Source: Halichoerus grypus (lineage: Eukaryota > Chordata > Mammalia > Carnivora > Phocidae). From it: a DNA stretch of 64,000 nt. The notes beneath the pieces were generated by a model. The model was not told the origin of the DNA and searched no databases. It saw only the letters and a program-made list of their open reading frames with translations. The translations under genes were made by a program, and so were the position numbers. The stretch's first letter is position 1; each line of letters starts with the position of its first letter. Shown here one piece after another: positions 1 to 17,130 of this stretch. The stretch covers positions 47,120,014 to 47,184,013 of the forward strand of contig NC_135718.1 in the NCBI RefSeq assembly GCF_964656455.1, given 5' to 3'.

Positions 1-1163
1 CTCACTGAGAAATGCTGTCCAGTCTGGACCCACCCAAGCCAGACCCTCCTCCTGATGACAAAGGAAGAGCTGAGGCCCCCACACAGGGGTCCTCCCCTCA
101 AAGGTACCTCACTACGCTGCGGCGTTGGGAAGCCATGTTTGCCAGCCCTGTGGAAGAGCAGTAGGCCCACAGAGCTTGGGCTGGATAGGGTGCTCGCCCT
201 CACCATCCAAGAGTCACGAGGCACCTTTTGTAAGTGGAGGGCTTGCTCCAGATCCCCAGAGCTTCCAGCAAAAAGTGTTTCCAGAAGTAACCAATGACGC
301 CAGTGGTCTAGTGGTTTCCTTTCGAATGTCGCTCACCCTGGCCTGTGCTCAAATTCTCAAACTTCAGAATTATTATCTTAAAATTCAGATTCCTACATCC
401 TACCCACAGAGATCTGTATTCAATAGTCTCATGTGCGGCCCAGGACTCTGCGTGCTTTACCAGCACCCCAGGATTCCTAGAAGCATTGTTTCCAGCCTCA
501 CCAGACCCGGGAAACATTCACAGACATTCCTTTCATGGAGCAACGCACGAGAGTCCAGAGGTGCGTTAAATTCTCCCATGTTCTCACACACGCTCCACGA
601 AGGAAGTCAGGCACAGAAAGCAAATCTTGCATGACTCCGTATTATACCAAGTCCCAGAATAGGCGAGAGTCATATACACTGACAGGATTCACTGCCTGGG
701 AAGGCACACAGGGGCGGCTCCAGAGATGGAAATGCTCCAGAACTTAATCCGGTGTGTGAATTTGTCAAAAGTGATGGAGCTGTACACTTAAAATGTGTGA
801 GTTCTCTTATGTGCAAATCACACCTCAGCCAAGTCATTTTGAAAAGCTTATCATGTGTTGTCTCAGAAAAAGGATATTCCAGATATTTACACCCTGTGCT
901 CCCCTGGCATCACACGATGACATCCGACAGCATGTATATGACTCACCGTTTCTTTCGTGCATTAGGTGCTGCGTGCCAGCAAGTCACCCTCTTACCTGTG
1001 TGTCAGGCTCCCGCTTGATCCAGTAAGACCAGGTCCAGGCCCTTGGGCGGGGTGCTTAGAAGAGAACTGGCCAGTGCAGTGAGTGGCCCCGTCTTCTGGA
1101 AACTCCGTGTTTAGGCAATTCTTGCATTCCAGTCCCCTGCTCCACACGGCACTCCTCTGGATG

Positions 1164-1168
<5 letters not shown>

Positions 1169-1218
<50 letters not shown>
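1169..1218. repeat. (AC)25 dinucleotide microsatellite
   Basis: An uninterrupted run of 25 AC units. The minus-strand frames across it give meaningless poly-Cys/Val peptides. Perfect runs of this length are usually polymorphic in mammals. Confidence 0.97.
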
Positions 1219-1220
<2 letters not shown>

Positions 1221-2209
1221 CCCGCTCATGGAAAGGGAAAGGCTCTGTGAAGTCGACGACACAAGCCCCACAGGCTCTGTGACCCTGAGACTCTCAGAAA
1301 TCACCACGGGGCCAGCAGGTCGCAACTCGAGGGGCTGCCCCTCACACTTGTCACCAGCACCACTGCTTCCCTAGAGTCTCCAGAGGTCAAGAGAAAACTC
1401 CACAGGGACAGAAGTTGTGGCTTTGACCTCAGAAATCACAAGAGCTCTGTATGTGGGGATGGGAGGACCAAGGGGCATTGGGAGAGGCCCCCCCCAGGGA
1501 GCCCTCTGGATTGGTGCGTCCCAGGTACTACGGCCCTGTTCTCACAGGGTCGCCTGTGGCATCGTGACCCCGCTTGGGGCCTCAGTTCAGCGATCTGTAA
1601 AATGTTGGACTGGATGAGTAATCACCAATTATTATCACCATTATCCTGATTACTGTTGGGCTCAAGATCCCATTCTTCAAATGAAACCCCTTGTAGAGCC
1701 TCAATAAGGAAAGAGGGTATCTGATTGAAAATGGAGCTTGGGGCCCATGTCCCTTGGCTCCCCCTTGTTCTGAGGACCCCTACGGCTCTTGAGAATTGTT
1801 TAAAAACTGCTAAGCTAGCTGAGCTCCCGGTCCATGCAGCTGAACTCTGGAAACTGCCCTCATGGAAACCCTCCAGGACTCCAAATGACCCAACTCCAGC
1901 CAGTGACCTCAGAATGACAGGAAGCACACATAATCGGACTCTGGGAACCCCGTGAAGTAACTCCGTTCACATTGTGAACAGAATGCGATTATTCTATCGC
2001 TCAGACTGTGCCATCTCTGGGGCTGTTTGAGTTCTGAATCCTGCTCTCCCACTCCCCAATCTGCCTTCCCGGTGAGTTCAGAATCACCTAGAATCCCAAG
2101 TGTAAGTGGCAAATCTAGGATAGTCAACTCCACACCTAACTTTAGATGAATACAGATCCTTCTCTAAGACTCTGGCACATGGGAAATGTCATCATCCCTG
2201 TCACTCGAG

Positions 2210-2450
2210 TGGGTATTAAAATGATGGCCCATTACTATTACCCCATTATGCAGCTGAGGAAAACAGACTCGGGGTCACCAAGAAGTGGAGCTGGGATTTT
2301 GGGGCGGGGGAAGGTCAGCCAGTGCTCACGGACACGCGGTGGGTGCTAAGATCGCTTGTCTGAGCCCATCTCATCTCTGAGGATGACAACAGTACTGTCC
2401 TTGGTTGCTGGAGTAATTAAATGAGATAGTCCAAGTAAAAGCCCTCAGCA
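2210..2450 (+). repeat. MIR-like ancient SINE remnant
   Basis: Contains the pattern of MIR elements: a stretch like 'cagctgaggaaa' near 2252 and an 'aattaaatgagatag' stretch near 2415. It is highly diverged and the boundaries are approximate. Because the two patterns belong to opposite MIR strands, it may be two fragments. Confidence 0.4.
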
Positions 2451-2547
2451 TAGCCCAGACATGTGTGCGGGAACTCCAAATACTAGAGTTATAAACCCTG
2501 CTTCCTAAAACCACCAGACACCAGATAATCTTTCATAGAAAATAGGA

Positions 2548-2553
2548 TTTATT
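2548..2553 (-). terminator. PPIF: PPIF poly(A) signal AATAAA
   Basis: Reads AATAAA on the minus strand (TTTATT on plus). On the minus strand it is followed about 25-40 bases later by a GU-rich stretch (tggtgtctggtggtttt), as expected of a downstream element. It is the only canonical hexamer I see in the PPIF 3' UTR. Confidence 0.8.
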
Positions 2554-2596
2554 TTCACATTTCAAGTGAACACAAATAAATGTCCCACAAGTGTAC

Positions 2597-2604
2597 TATA
2601 TACA
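2597..2604 (-). promoter_or_regulatory. PPIF: Pumilio-type element TGTATATA in the PPIF 3' UTR
   Basis: The minus strand reads TGTATATA, matching the PUM1/2 consensus UGUANAUA. It lies about 45 nt upstream of the poly(A) signal, a position typical of functional sites. The match is direct; its function is inferred. Confidence 0.5.
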
Positions 2605-3408
2605 AAATCAGTAGATATATTAAACACAGAAAAATCAAAGCCCTCCAGAAAAGACATGTTTACTTTCTTCCAGAGCACGTTTGGGCCATTTCCATTCTTC
2701 ACCAATCCACGGACTAGGCACAGTACGCAGTGGGTTTGTTCCCAGGTTCGTCTGCTTCTACCCCCATGGACTCTTCCTCAAAAACCCCAGCAGCAAACCA
2801 ACAGGATTCACAGTGGCCGGGGGTAAATGCCGTGGCCGAGGACCCTGCACAAAAGCCCCAACTATGTTCCAAAGGCCAGGCTCTGGGGTTCTGTGGCTTC
2901 GGCCACCAACTGGGGTCCTGCCATGGCACGGAGTAGTTAAGTGTCACAGCTTCATTTCTTGGCAATCTTGTTAGTCAAATTATTCCAATTAGAAGAGGTC
3001 ATTACCCAGATATAATGGCCCTTTTGCAGCGTCTGACTTTCCCCGCTCGGCCGAGAAAAAGGCAGAAACCTGTCCCCAAAGCTAAGCCATCACCACCCCC
3101 CGAAGTCCAAGGCACTTGGTGAACTTGGGCTGGGGGATCACAGAGAAGGCCTGATGAGGAGTGGTGACATCATGTCCGTGATACTCGTCCAGAAATGGGG
3201 CGGTGAGGGAGGGCGGACACTGGGGAAGCAGTGTGGCGGGGCCGGTGGAGATCGGACGCTCCGCAGAGGCCTTCCTCCAGCACACAGTGATGGTGGCATG
3301 AGCACAGGCAACCGGACGGGGCACTGTTGCTGGCGTCCAACGTGGCCGCCTCGGTGTGTCACCACGTGGGCGGCCGCTACCAGCCTAGCACCCTGTGGCC
3401 GAGGCCAG

Positions 3409-9211
<5,803 letters not shown>

Positions 9212-9321
9212 CGCGGCGGCAGGTCGGGGCGGGAGAGCGGCGGTAGGAGCGGAGACGACGGAAGCGACGGTTAAGCGCGCGCAGAGGGCAGAGTCAGCCA
9301 CGGCCACGCGTCGCCGCCTTT

Positions 9322-9326
9322 ATTGG
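9322..9326 (-). promoter_or_regulatory. PPIF: CCAAT box running into a TATA-like AATAAAG
   Basis: The minus strand reads ggCCAATAAAGGcgg about 110 bases upstream of the ATG. A CCAAT box is thus immediately continued by an A/T-rich TATA-like stretch. If the latter is used, transcription would begin around 9285-9295. This is a motif match only. Confidence 0.5.
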
Positions 9327-9343
9327 CCGGGCCGGCCTCGAGG

Positions 9344-9353
9344 CCCCGCCCCC
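9344..9353 (-). promoter_or_regulatory. PPIF: GC box (Sp1-type) upstream of PPIF
   Basis: GGGGGCGGGG on the minus strand, about 20 bases upstream of the CCAAT box. It fits the consensus for Sp1/KLF binding within the CpG island. Confidence 0.5.
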
Positions 9354-9419
9354 GCCCGTCCCCTCCGGGCCTGTTCGCGAGCGACCCCTGGCGGCCCCAG
9401 CGGGAGGTGCAGCCAGGAG

Positions 9420-12400
9420 GCTGGGGTGACAGAGCGTGAGCTCCTTTCAATGGGTTTCCCAAGGTCTAGAGACCTGAGGGACAGACACGACCTGGCTAAA
9501 GGGGGCCGGTTCCATTTTGTAAGGGTCCCAGATTTAAAAAAGAGAGAAGGAAATATGCTAAAACGTGGTTAACTCCAAAATATGAGCATCCATATGTTTT
9601 TATTTGAATATAACAAAAATTTACGTTTGAGCCCTCTGTATAGGCCTCCCCTCCACCCATAGGCCCTGCAGACAGAGAGACCAAGAGAGACGGTGGGTGA
9701 GAGACAAAGAAGGTGGAGGTGAGAGGTGGATCAGAGTGAGAGGTGCAGGAGGATGCAGGCAGAGACCACTCCCCTGCTGACCACAGGCCTCCTAGTCCCA
9801 GCCTGGCCCTTTCTCCAGATGCTTCTGGACACCAGATCCTCTTCCCACACTACTGGAACTCAGCAGGTGCCCAGCAGGCTCTGGCCAGGCCCCAGCCCTC
9901 CACCAGGGTTGGGTCCGATGCCCCTTCCCCAACCCCATAGACTCTGCTGACCCCTGGTCCCCAGCAACGGGGTCAGCTGACTGCTGGCTCCCCTCCCACA
10001 GCAGTCACCCCAAGAATGTACCTGCAGGAAACAGTACGGGGCCATTCCATAGGGAATGCAAGGAAGGGTGAAAAGGTACGACAGGAAGGGAAGGGGAACC
10101 GAGAACACTGGTGAGGAGGATTTACCCGCCATGTTGAGGGGGGCTTCATAGAAGTGTGGTAGGTGTGGGGGGTCCACAGTAAGTAAATAATAGGGGCCCT
10201 GGCAGGGCATCTCAGCTAACACCTGCATTCTCCAGATGGGAAACAAGGACTCAGAGTGAGGAAGGCACTGCTCAGGGCTAGGAGCACCCTGCATCTTCCA
10301 CTGCCAGCCTGCGCCAATCTTCTCAGACCTCTCTGAGCCTCAGTTTCCCCTCTGGAGAATAAGGATGTGATGGTAGTCCTTACCCTGCTTCTTCCCAGGT
10401 CTGTTTCAAGGGTAAAATAAACAAGAGAGAGAGGCGTGTGTCAACTGTTAAGCACTGTGCTATGAGTGTCGGTGATGGATGGGGTCTAGACTGTCTTTGC
10501 TTCAGGTCTAGGGCTCAGACAGCAGTGGGTCTCAGCTGCAGGGGCTCAGAGGTCCAAGGGGCTCGAGAAGAGGGTATGGGCTGAACCTTGGAGTCAAGTG
10601 GGCTTGAGCTGAGACCTGAATCAGCTCCTGGGAAGGGGTCAGACAGCAAAATGCTGGCCCGAGTAAATTCATGAGGTCAGCGTGTCCTAGGCTCATTAGA
10701 ATTCTGGCTTGCCCCTTTTCTGGGAGTTTACAGTCCCCTTCTCTATTCCTGGCCCAGGAGGAGCCTGGTCACTCAGTGATGCTCCAGCTGTATCCTGGAG
10801 CCCAGAGGCTCCCCAGGGTCCAGCCCAGGAGGGAGCCTCACTGTGTCCTGGGGAATGTCTCCTCCTTTCTCATGATTTTGTGCCCTGAGTAGAACGGGCC
10901 TGAGTGGGGAGCTGGCATGCTCCCTGCCCCATCTGGGCCCTGAGCAGTCTCCCAGATCCCCCCGCATCAGTGCATACTGTAGATTTGAAAGAGGAAGAGA
11001 GGAATAACCCCCCATGTCAGTTCCAGGTCCTCAGCTCACACAGCCCTTCGCTACGCCAGGTGAATTAGTGGTGCCCTGTTGTCCTTCAAGCCTGCTCCTG
11101 GGGGCCTCCGTGTATCCCCCACCCCAGCGAAGCCTGAGCAGCCCTAACCCAGGGAAGAGCTGCCTTTATTCACTCAACCCCTTTAGTTCTCGGAGCCCTT
11201 CGCCAGTCCTTAGCGTGTCTGTTTCCCCCCATAGCCTGGGAGGCAGTTCCATTTTGCAGATGGGGAAGGAAAGCCCTAAGAGACGGGTGAGTGAGTTGCG
11301 CAGGGCTAGAGTGTTGGAGCTGGGAGGACTCTGTCTGACTCCAGGGCCAGGGAGTCCTGCAGAGGCCAGACCCTTCCCGCTGCCATCATGGAGCTTGGAA
11401 TGGGAGGGGGAGGGCAAGAGAGACAAGCCGGGGACAGACAACACAGCAAGAGAGAAGCTGAGGAGTTAGCCAGAGGAGGCTGTGGGACTGGGACAGGGAA
11501 GATGGTTTCTGCCTGGAGGATCAGCCTAGACACAACCACATTTGAGGGGCAGAGACACAAAGATGTGGAGAGGAGATTTCAGGGGGGGAATAAGCCAGAG
11601 GCAGGCCAGGGTACCTTCAAGGAAAGGCTGCAATGTTGACCGTAAGCTGAAAGGCTGGGGTGTGGGTAGGGGGCAATCACAGAGGGTCCTGAAGGCCAGG
11701 CTGAGGTCTAACATTATTGGATAGCACCGGGGAGCCATTGATGGTGCAGTACCCCCATCCCCAGGACCCCAGACTGAGAACTGGCCTCATTCACTCATGT
11801 TACTCCTACCCTCTTTGGAAAATCAAATGTCATCACTACCTCTTGCCCAAGCCGGAGAGGCTGAGCTGTGAAGTCATCCCTACTTGTACTGTCTGTCCTC
11901 AGTGGCATCAGGAGGAGGGACAGTCCCTGGGCTGAGCTCTGAATGGAAACATGCCCAGCCCTCGAGGACTCCCGGCCCAGGTGAGATTGGGCAGGTGTCA
12001 GCACTCACCTGGCTCTGAGGCTATTTATAGACTCTGTGTCATCCTTAGAAACAGCAGTTTCGCTCCTCTCAGCTGAAGTGGCTTCTCATCCAGGGTGTTA
12101 ATGGTTTTTGTCACCTGGGGATCCCGTAGGATTCCTTTAGGTATCATAGAGCCAAAGAATAGACAGGTCATGCTGACATTCAGGGGTGTCAAATTCAGAT
12201 GCCTGTGGGGGCCAGGCAGTGACATATAGAAGTGAAGCACACTGGGCAAGGCTCTAGGGAGTGAGGGGAGGCAGCACTGTGTCCAAACACCCCTGTTAAA
12301 GGGGTAGCTGCTGCCCAGGCCAGCCAGTTGTGCATGTGAGACTAGGGACCCAGTAGAGCCAGATCTTCTCATTTTTCAACAAAAGCTGAAAACCTTAGGT

Positions 12401-14300
12401 TTTATGGAAATCTCCCTATTTTAAAATGTTGGGAATGAATTTTAAAATAAAATTAAACACTGAATGGGCCATAAACAACACATCCACAATGTAGATGGGA
12501 CCTCTGGGCCAGTAGTTTGCAAGTTCTGATCTCCACTATACAGATGAGAGAACTGAAGCTCAGAGAGGGACAGGCACCTGCCCATGGTTACACAGCCCGG
12601 AAGTACTGGGACTGCAGACAGACCCCTCGCTTCACTGTTGCCAGGACCCTTTCTGCAAGACTGACTCAGCAGCCATGTTTTCAGAGCACCTGTTATACGT
12701 CGGGCCTGAACTCTGCCCTGGAGATACAGGACAAAGTGCAGGACAGGCACTTAGAGTGTGTGGTTATAAGTGCTACTGAGCAAGCCTCTCCCAGGCAGCC
12801 CCGTGTGCATGCCAGGGGTGAATACTGTGGCTGTTGTGAGGGATGAAGTTACGGTGGTCCTGGAGACCCTTCCAGGAGGGGCTGGGAGGGAAGTGGCCCT
12901 GCTGTGGACAAGGGGTGGATTTTCATGAATGATCATTGCCGTATCAATCACGGGGACAATGTGCCTTGGACTTGGTCTCTCTTGGTTCCGTTGGGGGGCA
13001 GGGTGGGAGGTCCAGGTGAGTATCTGTCATGGGCGCTGACAGGGAGCCCAGAAGAGAAGTCCTTGGCTGAGAGCTCAGAAAGCAAGCCCGACCCAGCTCA
13101 CGGGCCCCTGGGATGGCCGCACTCTGGGGCCCTACCCGTGCCTTTCCCAGCCTTCATAGAGCAGAAAGAAAGCATCAGCATCCCTCCGCTGGCTTCCAGG
13201 AACCACGGGTGGCTCTGTTCCTGGGCATCCTGCGAACCAGAGCATGATGGGAAGCAGGGAGAGGCCCGCAGGGGAGGTTTCCCTCAAGGCCCAGGGGGGT
13301 GGGAGACACCGTGCCCAGAGAGAGGCCCAAGAGGAGGGTCTGGGGAAACTCACCTTTCCAGAGTCCGGCTGGGCTTTAAAAGTTGGGTGTGTGGGTGCTG
13401 TGGGTCCCTAGGAGAGGCAGCCAGTGGGCTGGGCTGGCCTCCCGCCCCCACCTCCCCAGCCGCTCAGCTCTCCCACAAGCCACCTGGTCACAGAAGAGGG
13501 TGGAGGAGGCTCACTTGCTGAATGCATCTGCTAGCCACCATGATGTGGGTGGTCCCTGGGGGCCGAGGAAGTCTTCCTGAGAAGCTGTCCCCAAAGGGAA
13601 AAGTTGGGAAGGACCATGGAGGCAGGCCCTGGGGGAAGGGGTGACTGTCAACCAGCCCTGGGTCCTGAAAGTGTGGGTTTTGAGACAGGCAGAATGCTGC
13701 TGGAAACCTGGCTTCCCATTTCATTCATTCCCTCCCTGGCTTTGCTCTGCACCCCTGCTGTGCACCTGCCACCTCTCCAGGGATTCGAAATAACTGTGGT
13801 CGTTGAACAGAAAAGGAAACTTAGGTTTTCACTGGGAAGAGAGAGAACAACAATAAAAAAAGCAAAGGAGAAGGAAGATGCTCTTGGACGGTGGTGTGTG
13901 CTGCGCACGAGTGAAGCAAGGTGCTGCACTTGGCGGGGGCTGGGGGCGGGACTCCATTATGAGAGGGGCCAGCGTGGCCCAGGAGGACACATTGGGACCA
14001 AATCACATGTAGCTGTGTGAGCTCAGGGAGGTCATTTTTGGCTTCTTGGAGCCTCACTGTCCTCATCTGTAAAGAGGGGTTAATAATGCCCATGTCATAG
14101 AATTGTCCGTATTAAGGAGAAGGACACGGTGAAGGGCTTTGAACATACTAAAGCCTCGATGAATGAATGAATGAATGAATGTATGCATGCATCCCACCTA
14201 GCCCAGGCCAGCAGAGGAGTCAGAATCAGAGCAGAAGGCGTGATTTTGAAGGAATGATATTGTGCCCTGTGGACGTGTATGTACCCTCAGGTGTGTCCAG
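9420..14300. other. Intergenic, mostly unique-looking sequence with MIR/L2 relics
   Basis: No gene is recognised. Diverged MIR-type fragments occur near 10310-10470, 12525-12640 and 14010-14160, and an L2-like piece near 12650-12770. The 205-codon open frame on plus at 12904-13521 shows no family resemblance and is judged to be chance. Confidence 0.6.
14010..14165 (+). repeat. MIR element
   Basis: Matches the sense MIR pattern: 'agctgtgtgagctcaggga…', 'cctcactgtcctcatctgtaaa' split by changes, then a region like 'aataatgcccatgtcatagaattgt'. It ends in a short (GAAT)n run at 14158-14180. Confidence 0.65.
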
Positions 14301-14318
14301 GGCTGTTTTATGAGTGGG

Positions 14319-14331
14319 GTTTTTTAAGATT

Positions 14332-14370
<39 letters not shown>

Positions 14371-14546
14371 CTTATTTGAGAGGGAGAGAGGGAGAGCAAG
14401 CGAGCATGGGGGAGGCAGAGGGAGAGGAAGAGAGAGAATCTGGAGTGCAGAGCCCGACTTGGGACTCGATCCCAGGACCCTGAGATCAGGACCTGAGCTG
14501 AAATCAGGAGTCAGGTGCTTAACCAACTAAGCCACCCAGGTGCCCA
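14319..14546 (-). mobile_element. Can-SINE (SINEC), minus orientation
   Basis: On the minus strand it begins gggcacctgggtggcttag, the tRNA-derived head of carnivore SINEs, then a CT-rich part and a long (AAAT)n tail seen on plus as (TTTA)n at 14330-14377. A target duplication of tatgagtggg flanks it at 14309-14318 and 14547-14556. Confidence 0.93.
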
Positions 14547-14989
14547 TATGAGTGGGTTTTTACAAGACTCCCCTTAATAATATAATAATGCCATCCTTAT
14601 ACCCACTGGTGTGTCCTGTTTGGAGGCCTCCTTAAGTGTGTTCACGGCCACTGCATCTTTTGATCCACAGAACAGCCTAAGAGACTGGCTGGGCTGAGCT
14701 GTTACCTCACTTGATGGAAGAGGAGGCTGGGACTCTAAGTAGCGGGATGGCAGGCTGCCAGGGCTACACAGAACAGCCAGCATTTGAGTCGGGCTCACTG
14801 GGCTCAGGCTCTTTCCACTCTCTAAAAAAAGTTATGATTTTCTTTTCTTCTTTCTACCTTTTCCCCGTGCCCACCCCCACGGAGGCAGAATCCAAGATGG
14901 CCCCAGTGTTCCCGTGGTCGGCCGCAGCTGCTGTAGTCCCCTCACCCTGGGTGTGAGATGGACCTAATGACTCCCTCCGGTGGACAGGA

Positions 14990-15431
14990 TGTGGCAGAAG
15001 TGATGGGATGCCATTTCCAAGACGAGGTTACATAGCATCTGTGGTTTCTGCCTTGGGCTTTCTCTCTCTCTCTCTCTCTCTCCTCGCCGGCTGCCATGCT
15101 GTGATACTCAGGCAGCCTACAGAGGCCCTGAGGTGAGCCACCAAGGCTGGCTAGCAACTCCCTGAGGGATTTGGACGTGGATCTTGTGCAGCCTGCCAAC
15201 AGCCACGTGAGTGAGCTTGGAAGCAGATCCTGCGGGTCCAGTGGAGCCTTGGGGTGACTGTGGCCCCAGCCAATGACCGGATTGCAACCCCTGAGAAAAC
15301 TTGGGCCAGAGGCATGCAGCTAAACCACACCTGGACATCTGACCTCAGAGACTGTGAGATAATAAATTTTTGTTGTTTTAAGCCCCTCAGTATTGGGGTC
15401 ATTTGCTATGCAGCAATGGATAACTGATACA
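14990..15431 (+). mobile_element. MaLR-type (MLT1-like) solo LTR
   Basis: Typical MLT1 3' half: 'gccatgctgtgatactcaggcagcc', 'ctgtgagataataaatttttgttgttttaag' and the terminal 'gcagcaatggataactgatac' (all split here by diverged bases). Contains an AATAAA. A (CT)n run lies at 15058-15082. The 5' boundary is uncertain. Confidence 0.75.
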
Positions 15432-15439
15432 CCCCCAGC

Positions 15440-17130
15440 CAGGGTCCTTTAAAGGCCAGCTCGGATCCCATTGCTCCACACACAGCCGGTCATTGATCTG
15501 CCATCTTAGCAGGCTTGTGTCATCAGCTGCTCTTGGCAGGGACCTCACGGGCACAGTTGGAAAGAACTGGCCCCGGGAGACAGAGCTGCCCTGTCTCGGT
15601 GAAGATGTGCGGCAGGCTGGCTATTTTTGTCTCATTCCTCCGCAGGTGCACATGATGAAGGCTTCGAGAGAGCCGGAGCTGGGAGGAAGCCGTCGGGGGA
15701 GGGCCTGAGCGGGGGTTTGGCCCTGGCCTCTCCGTGGCCTCTGGGAAGGGATGGTGCCTCACTTGATGACTCCCTGCCGGGCTCTGCACTAAGCACTTTC
15801 TAGACATCGCCCCGAACCTTGCACAGTGAAAGTTTCCCTTTCTTACAAATGAAGGAATGGGGACCCAGAGAGGGTAAGCGATTTGTCCAAAGTCACACTA
15901 GTGAGGAGTCTGAAATGGTTCCCAGTTCTGCTGGGCTGTGTGTCTTCCTTCAAGAATGGGTGGACTCCAAGCAGCGACTCTAGATGGATTACGTCAGGTA
16001 TCATTCTCTCTAGGTGGCCTTTTTCCCAGCTAGCCTGGCACCGTGCTTGGTGACTTAGATCCACAATCCCATCTAGTCCTTGTGATAACTCTGCAAAGGA
16101 CAGGCTGTGGTCCCCATGTAATGGATGACAACTACAAGGCCAAGAGGGAGGCTGTGATTTGCCCGAGGCCACACAGGTACCAGATGACTGAGCTGGACTC
16201 GAACCTAGGTCTGGCTGACTCTAAAGCTTGCCCTGTCCTCTGCCACTGGCTGGGCCTCCTTGCCCTAGAGAATCTACCATTGCCTTCCAGCCCTGTAGGG
16301 ATTGTTTCCACTAGTACAGGGCAGCAAGGTGCACTGGGCTTATTCACACAGCCCCTGCCTAGAGTCAATGGGAAAAGGAGCTGGCTGGAAGGACCCAAGA
16401 GGTTCTCAGGCACAGCCCCGGTTGGCCTTTGTGGTGCCCCTCACTACCACCTTTGTTTTCCATGTACTGAGTGGCATCATTATGCTAAAGGGGAGAGCCC
16501 CACTGCCAGGCTCCCTAGGAGTGGGACTTGAGCCTTGGCCAAGACTAAAACACTGCTTGGCCTGACCTCGTCTGAGCTCTGGGCTCTCTGCCCTGTGGTT
16601 GCAGGAGGCAAACAGCCTGCCATTCTGCAGTCTCCTTTTCCTTATTTGGTCTGCTTCTCCTGTTCACCTGGGTAAGTCTCTTAAATCTATTGGCTTCACC
16701 CTCCATCTCTCCTTACTAACATTAATACCGCTCACGCCTCTCTTAGAATAAGCCCCGCGAATCAACATCGCCTGCCTTCTAATTGAGATTGCCCATCACT
16801 CACGACAAGTGTTTGTCTTTTTTTCCAATTAAAATAAGCGCTACAGTCTTAGGGGCTTGATGACAATAAGCATAGCTGTCATTTACTGCGTGCTTAATAA
16901 ACTGCACGTGGTAAGAATTTACATTACCTCTTAATCCTCCTGTGGCCCTTAAGAACAGGTACGAGGGTCAACTGCTCTTTATAAATGAGGTTTCCGAAGC
17001 TGTCAGAGGTTATGTAAGCTGTCCATGGTTACACGGGCCTTCCCTGGGGTTAAATAAGTGGCTGAGCTATATTTGGCCTGGCTCTGCCTAATCCCAGGAC
17101 TTGGCTGCTCTACCCTCTACTGTCGCTGAA
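15440..17130. other. Intergenic with several MIR fragments
   Basis: Antisense MIR-like segments are visible at 15770-15905 (cagagagggtaag…tcacac), 16045-16240 and 16870-17060. Between about 16700 and 16860 lies AT-rich, unique-looking sequence with TAATTG/CAATTA motifs. No gene is recognised. Confidence 0.6.
16045..16240 (-). repeat. MIR element, antisense
   Basis: Shows the antisense MIR pattern: 'gataactctgcaaaggacag', a run like 'gatgacaactacaaggcc', then 'tttgcccgaggccacacagg' and 'tggactcgaacctaggtctg'. Diverged but continuous. Confidence 0.7.

Larger units (their letters stand above)
1..2525. other. Sequence downstream of PPIF, no gene seen
   Basis: No exon, RNA gene or recognisable protein was found here. 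Short open frames in all six frames show no family resemblance. It contains an (AC)n microsatellite and degenerate MIR-like sequence around 2210-2450. In human the next gene beyond PPIF is ZCCHC24, but nothing here supports any part of it. Confidence 0.6.
2530..3408 (-). other. PPIF: PPIF 3' untranslated region
   Basis: Runs from the base after the PPIF stop codon to the inferred cleavage site about 20 bases past the AATAAA signal. The length, about 880 nt, follows from the signal position and is not measured. The distal part is AT-rich and holds a Pumilio-type motif. No transposable element interrupts it. Confidence 0.75.

Noticed and set aside
992..1325. Frames with long Cys-Val repeats
   Set aside because: Pure translation of the (AC)n microsatellite.
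9212..9307. Open extension of the PPIF frame upstream of the chosen ATG
   Set aside because: The upstream in-frame starts are GTG only; the chosen ATG matches the known PPIF start and has G at -3.
12904..13521. 205-codon plus-strand frame in the intergenic gap
   Set aside because: No family resemblance, low-complexity Gly/Pro/Ser composition and other frames open nearby.
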